The notes below the pieces were generated by a model. The model saw only the letters and a list, made by a program, of their open reading frames with translations. It was not told the origin of the DNA and did not search any database. Position numbers and translations under genes: made by a program. A DNA stretch of 64,000 bases from Pristionchus mayeri (taxonomy: Eukaryota > Nematoda > Chromadorea > Rhabditida > Neodiplogasteridae): NCBI GenBank assembly GCA_036245805.1, contig BTRK01000003.1, positions 37,589,215-37,653,214 on the forward strand, read 5' to 3'. The first letter of the stretch is position 1. Every line of letters begins with the position of its first letter. Below, in pieces: positions 1 through 10,835 of the stretch.

Positions 1-206
1 CATTCCTTCCAATCATTCCATAGTATCGCATAATCGTCAGCGTGCTATCATTCATCCATCCCGCGTTCATTACGCTTCATTGTTAGATGCGGTTCACTTC
101 GTCCGACTTACACCGTACACCCATCGATCGACTTCAACATTGATCGATCGACTCTTCACTTCCTTCTCCTCTTCAATAATAAAGGTACACTTGCCCCTCA
201 TTAATC

Positions 207-292
207 AAATCAATTCCATTCCCCCCTTCTTGTTTATTAATTAGTTTTTTCGCCTTAAACTTGTAAATTTGAATAAATAAAGTTATTTTATT
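207..292 (+). repeat. 86-bp direct repeat, copy 1
   Basis: This stretch recurs at 842-927 with one mismatch (cgcctt versus cgcttt). The repeat contains AATAAA-type signals (gaataaataaag). The two copies bracket the LINE 3' fragment at 293-841, so the pair looks like an unusually long target-site duplication or a local duplication made during insertion. Confidence 0.8.
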
Positions 293-841
293 TTTTTCCT
301 GTTTGCTCCCCTAAGAGAAAGGACCAACAACTTTGGAATCTATATCGAGAAAACCAGATCCACACCTCGATATCATTGTTTTTCTCGTAGAGTTGCTAGG
401 ATTTTAAACGCTCTCCCCACCCATGTATTGTCATCCCCCAGCATCCCTGTCTTCAAGAAGAGATTGATAACTCTAGAATTTGATTTTCGGAAATATATTT
501 TCCAATAGTATTCCCTCCTTCCACTACCTTACCACATTCCTTCATTCTCATCCCCTCCCCCCTTTAGAGATCCCCTGACGCTGGATCTCGGAGCAGAGTC
601 TACCTGGTCTACCTTGAGTGCCTCCTCCTCGATAAAACTCCCCATCAGAACAGACGAAGACAGATGAGACCAGCCGATTGGATCTTCGCATTTTACGATT
701 GCACCTCCTTCCCCCCCATTCCCCCCTTCCTATCGTATTCGACCTCAGTGTGAGGAGAGTCAACTCTCTTGTATCATAACACATAAGTAATTATTCGTCT
801 TTCGTTGCGCCGCTGAGCGTAGATAAATATATATATAATAT
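293..841 (+). mobile_element. 3' fragment of a CR1/jockey-like LINE
   Basis: Positions about 320-508 read as the last ~60 codons of a non-LTR reverse transcriptase. The window FSRRVARILNALPT is followed by SSPSIPVFKKRL and a stop at 506-508, the usual end of CR1/jockey ORF2. A pyrimidine-rich 3' UTR follows, ending in an ATAAATATATATATAATAT tail. The 5' end is heavily truncated, as is normal for target-primed insertion. It is flanked by an 86-bp direct repeat. Its 3' end is not alignable by eye with the CR1-like element at 46.4-57.5 kb, so the two may be different subfamilies. Confidence 0.65.
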
Positions 842-927
842 AAATCAATTCCATTCCCCCCTTCTTGTTTATTAATTAGTTTTTTCGCTTTAAACTTGTA
901 AATTTGAATAAATAAAGTTATTTTATT
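842..927 (+). repeat. 86-bp direct repeat, copy 2
   Basis: Second copy of the repeat at 207-292, 85 of 86 bases identical. It lies directly downstream (on the minus strand) of the last recognisable exon of gene A, where paralogues have two further exons. Confidence 0.8.
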
Positions 928-2845
928 ATCACCCTTTGTCCTTTGCATTCCATTAACAGATTCTGGCAACGGAATCCTGTACAGTTGGGTACAGACCGAG
1001 TTAGCTGGATACTTGCAGAACTCCTCTTGTGTCATCTTCTTGCAGCGCAGCTCAGCACCGCTTTGCACTAACTGGACGTCGAGCGGCGTGATCAGAGCCA
1101 GGAATCCGCCGTTGAATTTCTGCAATTAACTTAGTATTATAATGATTGCAGATTCATAGGGACCTTCTTGTCAGCTTCGTCCGTGTAATTAACCCGGATG
1201 CTAGTTTTATGACTTTTGCACCTGAAACAGTAATGCTTGCATTTAGAGGGGTTCTTCGCATCACTAACGCATTGGCACCGACAGGACACTCCTCGCGGTA
1301 GGGCATATCGCAGTCCATTTCAATCCAGAACGCAACCTCCTGTCCGAGCTGATTCGGCTTCTGCAGGTTTTTTAATAGCCGATTCATATTAGAGGCCCTA
1401 GCTCGGATGAGAACATTGACTTCATTACGCCTTTGATATATCAATGGCGGTATGACGTCATCATTCTCATCCGACCAGGTGCCGTTAGAAGTAGGCCACT
1501 CACTAAAAGACCTGCTTCAATCGATATCGTCCCATTCTTATCGGATTTTGATGACGATGTGGCTTTCAGCGATGCATCGCGGAAGGTGATCATAGTGCTA
1601 AACATGTATCAACTAGTAAACATTTATTACCGAATTTGGTAGCAAAGATCAAGAACCAAAGTAAAATAAACGTGCCTTTCTAGAGGGGCGTAGCTGCCAT
1701 TCTTCCTCATGCAGAGCAGAGTGAAATTAGAAAAGGAGATCTGAAAAAGCTGTAATCGTGGGATACGGTAGGGGAGATATTCCGACAGGGTGGGTACGGT
1801 AGGAGAGGCATGGCTACTGTAGCATTTGCATGTCTGAGGGAATCGGAAGGTATTTTTTATACATATATACATATACATATTTATTCAACCATCAGGGTCT
1901 GGGCCTGTTGAATGATGCTCGTGTTCCATAGGTCGGGGTCTCTTCTGCACATGCTGCTCCAGCCAGCTCCACATTGACGAGTCATGTCATCGCGCCATCT
2001 TGTCTTAGGTCTCCCTGTAGGTCTTACACGATCAAGGGGCGTCCACTCCATAACTCTCTTCGTCCATCTATCATCATTTAGTAACGAAATACGTCTAGCT
2101 AGATTCCATTTCCTGTACGTTGACTGTACTCTGACATCCGGAATAGGCACTTTCTGTGATAGCCATTCGTTCGTTCTCCTGTCAAATCTAGTAACTCCGG
2201 CCATTTTCCTCATCATTGATCTCTGAGCAACAATTAGACGGGTTCTTATCTTCTTTGTTGAATTCCATAACTCGCTCCCATATAGGAAAGCGGGTTCAAC
2301 GCACATCTTGTATACTCTCGCTTTGAATCCCATCTCAATTCGTCGGTTTGTCAAGAAGGCAAAGAATCGATTAAATCCTTTCCAGGCACTTCCAATTCGT
2401 CGGTTCACTTCTAACATGAGATTTTGATCAAAGGAAACTCGGATGCCGAGGTAGATGAAGTAGTTCACATAAATCAGAGGTTCACCATCAATCAGCAGCG
2501 CACTTTGACTTCTGTTTGTCATCCCGACTGTCTTTTTCTTATTTACAATGAGACCAACTTTTTTACTTTCTCGGCATAAGTCGTCGATCATGTTTTTCAA
2601 TTCGATTGGGTCATGTGAGATCAGAACTACATCATCTGCATATCGTAAATGATGCAATTTCTTCCCATCAATGTTGACTCCATATCTCTCCCAATCCAAC
2701 TTATTCATGCATTCTTCCAAGACAGCATTGAATATGTGTGGGGACAAAGGATCACCCTGCCTGACTCCTCTTTCTACATCGATCTTGACCTTTTCATTTC
2801 CCATCCTCACATATACTCGTCCTCTGCTATAGATTTCCTTCAGTA

Positions 2846-4130
2846 CAGGGTGTCCAAAAAGTATTGTTACACTTAACGAATTTTTTTAACATGTAGGTCG
2901 AGTTGTCAAAACCTGTAATAACACGTTTGAGCCCACCCTTCGGTGCGTTGAGGGAACCTACTAATTAGTTTCCCATAGTCATGGTTCGTCCAAATCGCTA
3001 TCGTCAAACTATTATCAACCTTTGGACCCTCGGCGACCCCCCAGATTCCATCAGGAGGAAGCTTCGTATTTCCCGAATGACAGTCTATCGCACCATCTCC
3101 CGTTTCAAGCAGTTGGGCACTGCGAAGGACCGTCCAAGATCAGGAAGACCCAAGACCGCTCTCACTCAGAAGAACAGGAGAATCGTGGAGAAGAGAGTGA
3201 ATCGCAATGCCAAACGATCCATCAGGAAGATGGCTAAGAATCTCAAGATCTCCAAAGGATCCGTGTGTGCCATCGTTCATTCTCTTCTCAAGTCCTACCC
3301 CTACAAGATGAGAAAGGGCCATGGCCTCACTGATGTCCACAACCAGAAGTGCCTGGAGAGATGCAAGCTGCTCCTTCAGCGGGCCGATCGTGGGGAGCAC
3401 TTGACTACCGTTTACTCTGACGAGAAGCTGTTCTCAGTCGAGGAGGTCTACAACAGTCAGAACACCAGGATCATCGCCAAGTCTCCTCAGCAAGCTGACG
3501 CCAGAGGTAGAACCATCTCTCGCATTGCCCACCCCCAGGCACTGATGGTTTGGGCTGGTGTGTGCTCGACGGGCAAGACTCCTCTCGTGTTCGTGGATCC
3601 CGGGGTCAAGATCAACAAGGAGTACTACACCAGGGCAATTCTCCAGAAGGCCCTTCTCCCCTGGTCCCGCTCCCACTTCAAAGGGGCTCGCTGGACCTTC
3701 CAACAGGATTCAGCGCCTGCTCACTCGGCAAAAGTGACGCAGGCATGGTGTCGCGCCCATCTGCCCGACTTCATCTCGAGTGAGGAATGGCCCTCGAACT
3801 CCCCCGATCTCAACCCTCTGGACTTCAGCATTTGGTCAGTGTTGGAGAAGGAGGCCTGCTCTACTCGCCACAAGAACCGCGATTCCCTCAAGGCAGCCCT
3901 TCTCAAGGCATGGGAGAAGATCGACGTCCCTTACCTGCGGGCCGTCATCGACTCGGTCCCTCGTCGTCTCAGAGAGGTCATCGCGGCCAATGGAGGCCAG
4001 ATCGAGTGATCGTGCATTGTTATGTTCATATGGTCACTGATAAATACTGTGCCCCGTTTGAGTTGTCTATGTTGCTTTTAAAGAAAGATACATGGTTTTA
4101 TCCGTGTAACAATACTTTTTGGACACCCTG
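2846..4130 (+). mobile_element. Tc1/mariner-superfamily DD37D DNA transposon (apparently intact)
   Basis: Terminal inverted repeats CAGGGTGTCCAAAAAGTATT at the left and its complement at 4111-4130, flanked by TA at 2844-2845 and 4131-4132. The 1285-bp element holds one uninterrupted transposase ORF. Excision would restore the frame of the host LINE. The C-rich, codon-regular coding region stands out against AT-rich surroundings, consistent with a recent arrival. Confidence 0.92.
2981..4009 (+). CDS. DD37D (maT-like) transposase
   Basis: A complete 342-residue ORF inside the element. The N-terminus has a paired helix-turn-helix DNA-binding region (residues ~10-110: SRMTVYRTISRFK, then the GRPKT hinge typical of Tc1/mariner, then KNLKISKGSVCAIV). 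The catalytic triad is visible as YSDEK (~residue 147), QQDSAPAH (~247) and NSPDLNPLDFSIW. The spacing from the Asp of QQD to the Asp of NPLD is 37 residues, which defines the DD37D group. Length fits the family (about 340). The start is the first Met after the TIR and 5' leader. No stop or frameshift is seen, so it may encode an active nuclear cut-and-paste enzyme with TA target preference. Confidence 0.92.
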   Translation: MVRPNRYRQTIINLWTLGDPPDSIRRKLRISRMTVYRTISRFKQLGTAKDRPRSGRPKTALTQKNRRIVEKRVNRNAKRSIRKMAKNLKISKGSVCAIVHSLLKSYPYKMRKGHGLTDVHNQKCLERCKLLLQRADRGEHLTTVYSDEKLFSVEEVYNSQNTRIIAKSPQQADARGRTISRIAHPQALMVWAGVCSTGKTPLVFVDPGVKINKEYYTRAILQKALLPWSRSHFKGARWTFQQDSAPAHSAKVTQAWCRAHLPDFISSEEWPSNSPDLNPLDFSIWSVLEKEACSTRHKNRDSLKAALLKAWEKIDVPYLRAVIDSVPRRLREVIAANGGQIE

Positions 4131-6101
4131 TATATTCACTATCTTGGGGTGAACTTCTTGAATTAACAATGATCTCCAAACAGCATCAAATTCGATCGAA
4201 TCGAAAGCCTTCATGTAGTCAATGAAGACGAAATACAGAGGAAAGTCGTATTCGCTTGCGCGATTGATCAGTTCCGTTATTACAAAAGAATGATCGATTG
4301 TAGAGTAGTCTCTTCTGAATCCCGCTTGTTCATGGGGTTGTCTTGCATTGAGCGTTCTTTGAATTCGTGTGTCAATTGTGGATGTAAAGACTTTGTAAAT
4401 GATATTCAAGAGAGCAATGGGACGATAATTCGCTATGTCCAAAGGATTTCCTTTTTTGTATATTAGCGAGATTGTAGAATCCGGAACTGAGTCTGGTATT
4501 TCTCCATCGTTGATCCATTTATTGAAAAGAGAGCATAGGGGCTTGACCAGAATGTCTGCACCACTTTTCAGCATCTCTGATGTGATTTTATCTGGACCTG
4601 GTGATTTTCCAACTTTCATCTTCTGTATTGCATGATTTACTTCACTCGGTAAGAGTTCCAGAAAGGGTTCACTTGATTTCGCGATTATTCTTGAGGGGCG
4701 CACGGTTCTTTTGAAAAGGTTGTAAAAGTTCTGCACCACGGAACACATTTCATTCTTCGAATTGGCTATTGACCCATCTGCCTTTTGAAGTTGGTTCAAG
4801 TGTGTTCGTCCAATCTGCGATGACTGCAGTGCTCTGCGCGTACTATATCCATATCTCACTGCCTCTCTTACAACTTCTAGGTGCCTTTTTCTGAGATCTT
4901 CATGTATTGAAAAACGTAAAGCTTTACTAGTGAGAGAGAATTCAATTCGCTTCTGTGCCGTGGTTGCATTATCCTTCAGTTCTTTTCTCTTCGCAAATAG
5001 AGCTTTCGTTGATTGAGAAAACCTTTCTTGTTTTACTGATGGCACCATAGACTCCCTTCTAATCGTGTGCAGCTGCTTCTTTATGGCATCATAACTCGTT
5101 AGTGTTCCGTGTATCGATTGTACGTTGCTCGTGAAGATTCTCTTATCGAATTGTACTTGGCGTCGAGGTTGGTGGTAGAGCTGTCTTGATTTCGTTGTAA
5201 TTCTTATTTTTGCCATTATTAGCCTGTGATCCGTAGTGAAATGTAGACTTCCAACTACAGATACATCTAGCACATTCGACGGACTTCGAGACATTATATA
5301 GTCGATTTGGTTTCGGGTAGCCATGTTGGGCGCTTCCCAAGTCCATTTCCTCGTGTCTCGCTTCGTGAATTGTGTATTGTGCACGTAAAGGCGCATTTCC
5401 GCACAAAAATCAGCTAGTCGTTGCCCTCGTTCGTTTCTTGTTCCAAGTCCATGATTTCCGATGAAGGTTTCATCCGGTGTCTGCCTTGATCCAATTTTCG
5501 CATTGAAATCTCCGCAGACCACTACATGACCTCGTCCGCCACCCGGTAGACGAACACGACCAGCGGAGGAGGTAATGAGGGTCGATAGGTCATTCATTAT
5601 CCGATCGTATTCCTGATCTGAGTGGCTTGAAGTGGGCGCGTAGATGTTGATTACGCGCAGTCCAATTGGGGGAATGTCCACGAAAGACAATCGGTCGTTC
5701 AACGAATGAAAAACACAATGGGGCGCCCAATGATTGCTTATCAAGAATCCGGTTCCATGAGCGGCACGGACACCATATCCCACTAGCAGAAGGCAGGTAT
5801 TAGAAGTGATTATTTCTGAGGGAGAGGCAGGGTTCGAGGGGGATACGGTAGGGGAGGGATAGGGTACGGCGGGATAGGGTAGGGAAGGGGATATGGTAGG
5901 GGTACATGGTGGCTTGGGAAGGAGGGGACATCGAGGAGGATAGGGAAAGGAAGGGACTATCTCACAGGTGGAGGGGGTAGGGTGGGTAAAAGTGCTGAGT
6001 TCAGGGTGTTTGGGTAGTGGAAGTGGGCTCCTACAGGCGAATCAGGTGGGGGAGGGTGGCAGGAGGAAGGCTAAGGATCAGGGGGGGAGAGGTTCCCTCA
6101 G

Positions 6102-6116
6102 GGGGGGGGGGGGGGG
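6102..6116. repeat. Homopolymer G run in G-rich intron DNA
   Basis: A run of about 15 G lies within the G-rich (pyrimidine-rich on the minus strand) stretch 5800-6280. That stretch is the 5' part of gene A intron 1. Paralogues have the same pyrimidine-rich first intron, so this is family character rather than a separate element. Confidence 0.6.
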
Positions 6117-6371
6117 TCAGGCAGGAGGGCAAGGGTAAGGTGGCTTGGAACGGGGGAGGGGAGGGTCTCTTGCCGGCCACAGGGGGTGGTAGGACTGGGG
6201 GTGGGGAGGATCAGAGTGGGGACGATGGGATGGGGTGGGGTGGGGCAAGGTCAGGGGAGGGGAGGAAGGGGGTGAAACCCACGTCATCAGCAAAAGACGA
6301 GACGAGTAGAAGAGCGAGCACCAGCAAGTTGACCATGGCGAGACGAGAATGGAGAGGAGGAGGAGGCTAGA

Positions 6372-6381
6372 CCCTTTTATA
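6372..6381 (-). promoter_or_regulatory. TATA box of gene A
   Basis: TATAAAAGGG on the minus strand, 36 bp before the ATG at 6336. It sits in a promoter block shared by all four paralogues: CAATCTGCAT, TGTCA(C/T)GT, the TATA box, then CCTCCTCCTCCTCTCCATT before the ATG. Confidence 0.7.
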
Positions 6382-6743
6382 GGAAAAGGAAACATGACAA
6401 ATGAAGATGCAGATTGAGAGGACGTGACGAACAATAGATGCAAAGAGATCGATTAGATCGAAAGAAGAGGATTATTGATTTGATTAAAAATTGGTGTTGC
6501 AAATTCGAAAGTGCAGATTAGAAAAAAAACAGCTCTAAAAAATCAACGTTACATAATGCAGTAATCATACATTTTAAGACATGCATATCATGACGATTGT
6601 CGAACACAATGTTCCCTTTTTCTCTACCCTCTTCCCTTGAAAGAACAGCCCAAGATCGCACAATTCACAGTAATCAGTATTTATCCAGTATTCGAGTTCT
6701 AGTCAGTGTTTTCCAGTATTTCTCATCAGTTTCAGAGGAGGCT

Positions 6744-8202
6744 CTAGAGGAGGAGGGCCGACAGCGAGAGGAGAGCGCCCGTTGCTGCAGATGCTGCAGC
6801 GCCGCTCGAGGAGGTTGCGCCATTCTCTGGGTCCTCGTCAACAAATGGGAAGCCAACAGGCGGCTTTCCTAAAAACAGTTATACCGTAACGATCATCACG
6901 TAATGCCATAAAACCCTTTAATACTATACTTCCTACTCATTCCTATCCCCATTGTCTCAAAACGTTCAATAGAACTTCCTATAGGTTACAATTTAAATAA
7001 TTTAAAAAAATACCTCTAATAGGCGAACCAACGGGCGCGGTGTGCTTCACCTCGCCCGTCCACTCGCACGGCGTCGAGTACACGAGACCATTTACGAAGC
7101 CGTAGCCTTCCCGCAACTTCAAGTTGACATACTTCTGAAATGCATGCCCTTAACCTTAAGTGACCTTAAGCGACGTTAGTCCTTACGAACCTCGGGCGGA
7201 TACGCGCAGAACTCCTCTTGTGACATGGGGGCGGTGCGGAGTTGACGCAGGGTATGCACTAAGTAGAAGTCGAGCGGAGTGACGACAGCCAGGAAACCGT
7301 TGTGAAATTTCTGAAAATAACATTAATTATAATAATTAATATTGTAGTTATTTATTTTCAATATACCAGCTTGTCGATCTCGCCCGCACGGGAGTATTGA
7401 ACCCTGATGGTGTAGTGATGGATGGGCACGCCCTTGACTCTGCACCTGCAAATTTGATCGTTGATCTTTCAGCTTCCTGAGCAACTAACAAGTTGTAGAC
7501 GCCAGGACACCATTGGGCGTAGGGCGCGCTGCAGTTGAGATCAATCCATAATTGTGTCTCATATTTTGTGATGTATGTCTCCTGCAATGATATATTTTAG
7601 AGTAATAACTCTCACAATACCAGGTACCAGGGTACCAGGATTGTCAGATACCAGGATCTGGTATCTGTACTCACCAGTGTGCCCGGCGCTATGGTCAGCG
7701 TGCCGTTCTCATCTGTTACGAAGCGTCCATTCTGATTGCTATGAGCCAGCTTAAGATCCCATTCACTAGTGCGGTCGTCTAAATTTAAAAATAAATGAAA
7801 ATATTCCGTCAGAGTAGCACCGTTTATTTCCCGAAAGACGAATTCCGAGCTGAAATTAGCAAGGTTTTTACGGACAGATCAACGATTAAAGAAGAAATAT
7901 CAGCGAAACGAACTATGCAAGAGGAGCGTAGCTGCCATCCTTCCTCATGCAGAGCAGCGTGAAGTTGCTGATATCGACCTGAAAGTACAGCAAAGGATCG
8001 ACAGCAAATATGGGAGTAGGGTGGATGGGGTGGTGAAGGAAGGTCGAGTGGGGAGGGAAGAGGGGGGGGGGTGGTCCAGAAGGGAATGGGAGGGTATGGG
8101 AGGGGTTGGTATAGCTTGGGGGGAATAAGGGTGGGCAAAACCTACCTAGTGATAAGCAAAAGAGGAGACGAGCAGAAGAGCGAGCACCAGCAAGTTGACC
8201 AT
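6744..8202 (-). pseudogene. Gene B: secreted, GPI-tailed family protein with in-frame stop at exon 1 end
   Basis: Exons on the minus strand: 8202-8146, 7978-7914, 7765-7675, 7581-7490, 7445-7367, 7310-7191, 7134-7014 and 6868-6744. Exon 1 is a signal peptide (MVNLLVLALLLVSSFA). Later exons give NFTLLCMRKDGSYAPL, QLWIDLNCSAPYAQWCP, KGVPIHHYTIRVQY, GFLAVVTPLDFY and GYGFVNGLVYSTPCEW. The last exon is an Ala/Leu-rich tail (GAAASAATGALLSLSALLL), a likely GPI-anchor signal. Exon 1 reads TAT CAC TAG directly before the best donor (GTAGGT), so the simplest mRNA stops after the signal peptide. The C-terminal stop also comes five codons earlier than in D (AAG to TAG). It is either a young pseudogene or spliced in a way I cannot see. 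Exon 3 needs an acceptor at GCACTAG|TGAATGG to keep phase. Confidence 0.6.
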
Positions 8203-8237
8203 GGTGAGACGAGAATGGAGAGGAGGAGGAGGGGAGA

Positions 8238-8247
8238 CCCTTTTATA
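8238..8247 (-). promoter_or_regulatory. TATA box of gene B
   Basis: TATAAAAGGG on the minus strand, 36 bp before the ATG, inside the promoter block conserved with A, C and D. Confidence 0.7.
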
Positions 8248-8289
8248 GCCAGGGGAGACGTGATAAATGGAGATGCAGATTGAGTGATT

Positions 8290-9222
8290 AGATGCAAAGA
8301 AGGAGATTAGTGATTTCATTAGATGGAAAGAAGAGGATTATTGATCAAATTGGAATGTGTTATTGCAAATTCGAAGTGAACAATAACAACTTGAACCAGA
8401 CATCTAAAATAGTTATGGTGTTATAAAAATAATAAATTTAAAAGTACTACATTTAACCTTCCAATTAAGACTAATACTAAATACGAATTAAGCTTGGGTC
8501 CGGCCCACAGAATATTATACTTTTGACCGTTTGGCGATCCTTCACGTTATAAACGCTCCAGATCGCAAATTTATCAACAACAAAAGTCTATCACCATATA
8601 GAGAGAGGCATGAACTACGAGGCCAACTGTTTGGCCATAATAATGCCCCCCCAGTTACAAGTAACCCCTCCAACGGTAACTCACCCCGTCTGCCCTCCCA
8701 ATTCTTCCTTTTGAACCTTTACATGCAAAAGATGCATGGGAGAAGGAGGTGAATGCCCTGTAAGTTTTGGGGGATGCGTTGCTGTTTCTGTCCCTTTTGG
8801 TATCGGGGACACTTTGTATCAACTAACTATTTTACGGGAATTTGAAGGGACGTGTCAGTGGTTTTGGGGCATATCGGCATTTTGAGGGAAATTTCAGGTG
8901 TTTACGGGGAACAATTTCCCCCCAAGGACCCTAGAAAAGCAAGCGATTTAGAAAATTGTCATTATCATGTATCGTTGTTTTCATCATGGGTATTTCGAAT
9001 CGCTTATTCTTTTTTAGTGTCCTATTTGGTAGAGAAAAGAATTCGAATATATCCTGTTCAACATAAATCGTGCCAGAACAATGTTCAGGATTTAGTACAG
9101 GGTCATTATTTATCATTGATTAAACAAATCAGGAAACCGGTCTCCGATCTATTTTTCAAAATTTTCCAAGAATATTGGTTTTGTTTATTCATTCTCATAC
9201 ATAATGTAAACGGGAAAATTTA
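8290..9222. other. Intergenic DNA, no gene recognised
   Basis: AT-rich spacer between the promoter of gene B and the 3' end of gene H. A 129-codon open frame at 8852-9241 has no recognisable domain, and its end overlaps the last exon of gene H on the other strand. I do not call it. Confidence 0.5.
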
Positions 9223-10835
9223 TCAGCAAAGTTTATCTTGAAGACGATCCAGTACAGTATCCTTCAGTTCCTGCAATAAATTGTATTTGTTTAGAAACAT
9301 AATTGAATTAGTCATATACAAGTAATGCACTACAAATTCAAAATATATGTACCTCAAATTGATTGATACTCAGTTCTTCGTCCCCTGAAGTGATAACGCG
9401 CATAAGCTTCATGTCTTTTTCCTTTTTGCTCCGATCGATGTAAATGGTCAATAGTCGTGCATCTGTAATAAAATTGACACAAAAAGGTGATTTTTCGAGC
9501 ACACACGGTAAGAATTTAATAAAAATAAACTATCCAAATATTGGTGGATGATGCAAAAAATCGCTCTGATGATGATGAGAGAGCTAGGGAAAGAGGAGCT
9601 TAATGACTTGTTTGTATCATCAACAAATATTTGGATAGCTATCTGTGAAGGTCTACTCACGGTATGTTTCCCGCGTTCTTTTTGTTTCATGTTTCAGATC
9701 TTTCGTGACCAACTCGAACTGGTATGGCTGGACCTTCTCAAGATAATCGGGTTCCGATAGAGGGTCGACATATTTTTTTCCGAACGCAAGCATGTTCACA
9801 TGCTGAGACATGAATTCGAGATGGTGGTGTTCGGTGAACCACTCGGGCCGTTCGTTCCTCGGCGGCAAGGATGTAGTGAAGCTAGTGGGAGCACCATCGG
9901 TGAGAAGGATGGTAACCCTGGGTCTCGTGGAGTTGGTCGGAAGTAGCGCATACACCTGTGATACACGACGTTATGTAGGGACAAATATGTCATAGTGAAG
10001 AAGTAGACTCTGAGGTCCCGTGTCAACGTTACAACGAGACCTTGCATATCCGAACGCAGACATTGATGGTATTATAACAGCAACATCTGTGTGGAAATTT
10101 TAAAAAAAAGTCATGTTCACCTCATCATTCGCGGCTTGCAGAGCTTCAACAGTATTGGTAGCAATTCCCTGAAATATTGCACACATCATAAGGCAAAATT
10201 TTAAGCGTTTACCGTCTTTGGCTGTTTCAAAATGTCCATTATATCTTGCATATTGGCTTTTGGAGCTAAAGGAGCTGTCAGTTTTGCCAAACCACTGAAT
10301 TGGACCAATGCGAACCTTCAAAAACGGTTGTATGCAGAAACAAGACTAAATTTACCGATTATCAGAGTTGTCGAGGTCGATGAATTTAAGGAAAGTTGAG
10401 ACGAAATTCACCATGGCTTGGCGGCCTTTAATTGCCGATTTCGATTCGTCGAACAGCAATACGTAATCTACAAAACACTTATTGCTGTAAAGCATAATAA
10501 CTCTTAAATTTACGTTCACTCTTCGATGAGATCAGTTAGAGAGCACAATGAATGAAGAATGTACAGTACCGGCATACCTGTTCCTATTGGGCGGGAGTTG
10601 TTGCACCGGGTGCAAATACTGCCGGCGGGCTTCTTGTCCACCGCTGAAACGTCGACGTATCCTTTCAAGCAAGCGCATCTCAGCTATAAATTATATTGTT
10701 ACAATTTCAATTGAACAAAAATATAGAAAAAAATTTTTAAAAAAATAAATAAATAAAACCTGACCTTATTCTCACTACACTGAGCAGACTGACCGCACGT
10801 GTAAGCACATTTCTTAAGATGTACTTTTTCATCGG
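9223..10835 (-). CDS. EGF-like plus vWA C-terminal region of gene H
   Basis: Exons: 10835-10765, 10683-10578, 10467-10356, 10315-10213, 10168-10121, 9955-9661, 9462-9353 and 9270-9223; all phases fit. The first two give an EGF-like domain (CAYTCGQSAQC, then CACLKGYVDVS and a final Cys pair). The vWA domain follows with its MIDAS motif intact: FDESKSA (DxSxS), RFALVQFSG, the ATNTVEALQAAND helix and LLTDGAPT. The last two exons are an alpha-helical tail (IYIDRSKKEKD, ending DKLC). MIDAS conservation suggests metal-dependent ligand binding outside the cell. This is the best preserved part of the gene. Confidence 0.8.

Larger units (their letters stand above)
1881..5783 (-). pseudogene. RTE LINE endonuclease/reverse transcriptase ORF (interrupted)
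   Basis: Two open segments, 5783-4131 and 2843-1881, together give about 870 residues with endonuclease, RT and a C-terminal region (a WKGFNRFFAFL segment, then RPTGRPKTRWRDD, a typical RTE/BovB-like tail). The RT catalytic YADD is intact. The only visible defects are loss of the N-terminus and the transposon insertion. Such an ORF would nick DNA and copy LINE RNA in the nucleus, but this copy is non-autonomous. Confidence 0.8.
1866..5800 (-). mobile_element. RTE-type LINE, 5'-truncated, split by a DNA transposon
   Basis: The minus strand encodes an apurinic endonuclease C-terminal part (5783 downward: GDFNAKIG, HGLGTRNERGQRLADF, RNQIDYIMS, TTDHRLIMAKI) then a reverse transcriptase (KSPGPDKITSEML, FIDYMKAFDS, GVRQGDPLSP, YADDVVLIS), ending at a stop at 1881. 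The endonuclease N-terminal ~100 residues are missing, so the copy is 5'-truncated near 5790. The 3' end carries a short TA-rich tail. The DD37D element at 2846-4130 sits inside the RT. Removing it with one TA leaves the reading frame open, so the LINE was unbroken there at insertion. It lies in intron 1 of gene A in the same orientation. Confidence 0.85.
997..6336 (-). pseudogene. Gene A: secreted four-member family protein, 3' exons missing
   Basis: Exons by eye on the minus strand: 6336-6283 (signal peptide MVNLLVLALLLVSSFADD), 1740-1676, 1597-1504, 1360-1269, 1221-1164 and 1119-997. Phases and lengths match paralogues B-D (exon 2 is 65 nt and exon 4 is 92 nt in each). Landmarks are NFTLLCMRKNGSYAPL, WIEMDCDMPYREECP and GGFLALITPL. 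Intron 2 appears to use a GC donor (AAAG|GCACGT), since the alternative GT breaks phase. The exon-5 donor (AAG|GTCCCT) is weak. Intron 1 is swollen to about 4.5 kb by an RTE LINE carrying a DD37D transposon. The last two exons (Cys-rich segment and GPI-like tail in paralogues) are absent: after 997 the sequence runs into a repeat. It could be a pseudogene or a truncated secreted form. Function unknown; the layout vaguely recalls nematode transthyretin-like proteins but I would not assign that. Confidence 0.6.

Noticed and set aside
997..1597. Assigning genes A-D to the transthyretin-like family
   Set aside because: An early LLC, a mid DC..C-like segment and length are suggestive, but the typical TTR motifs are not seen; kept as unknown family.
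8852..9241. 129-residue plus-strand open frame
   Set aside because: No recognisable domain or splice context; it overlaps the last exon of gene H on the other strand and lies in AT-rich spacer.
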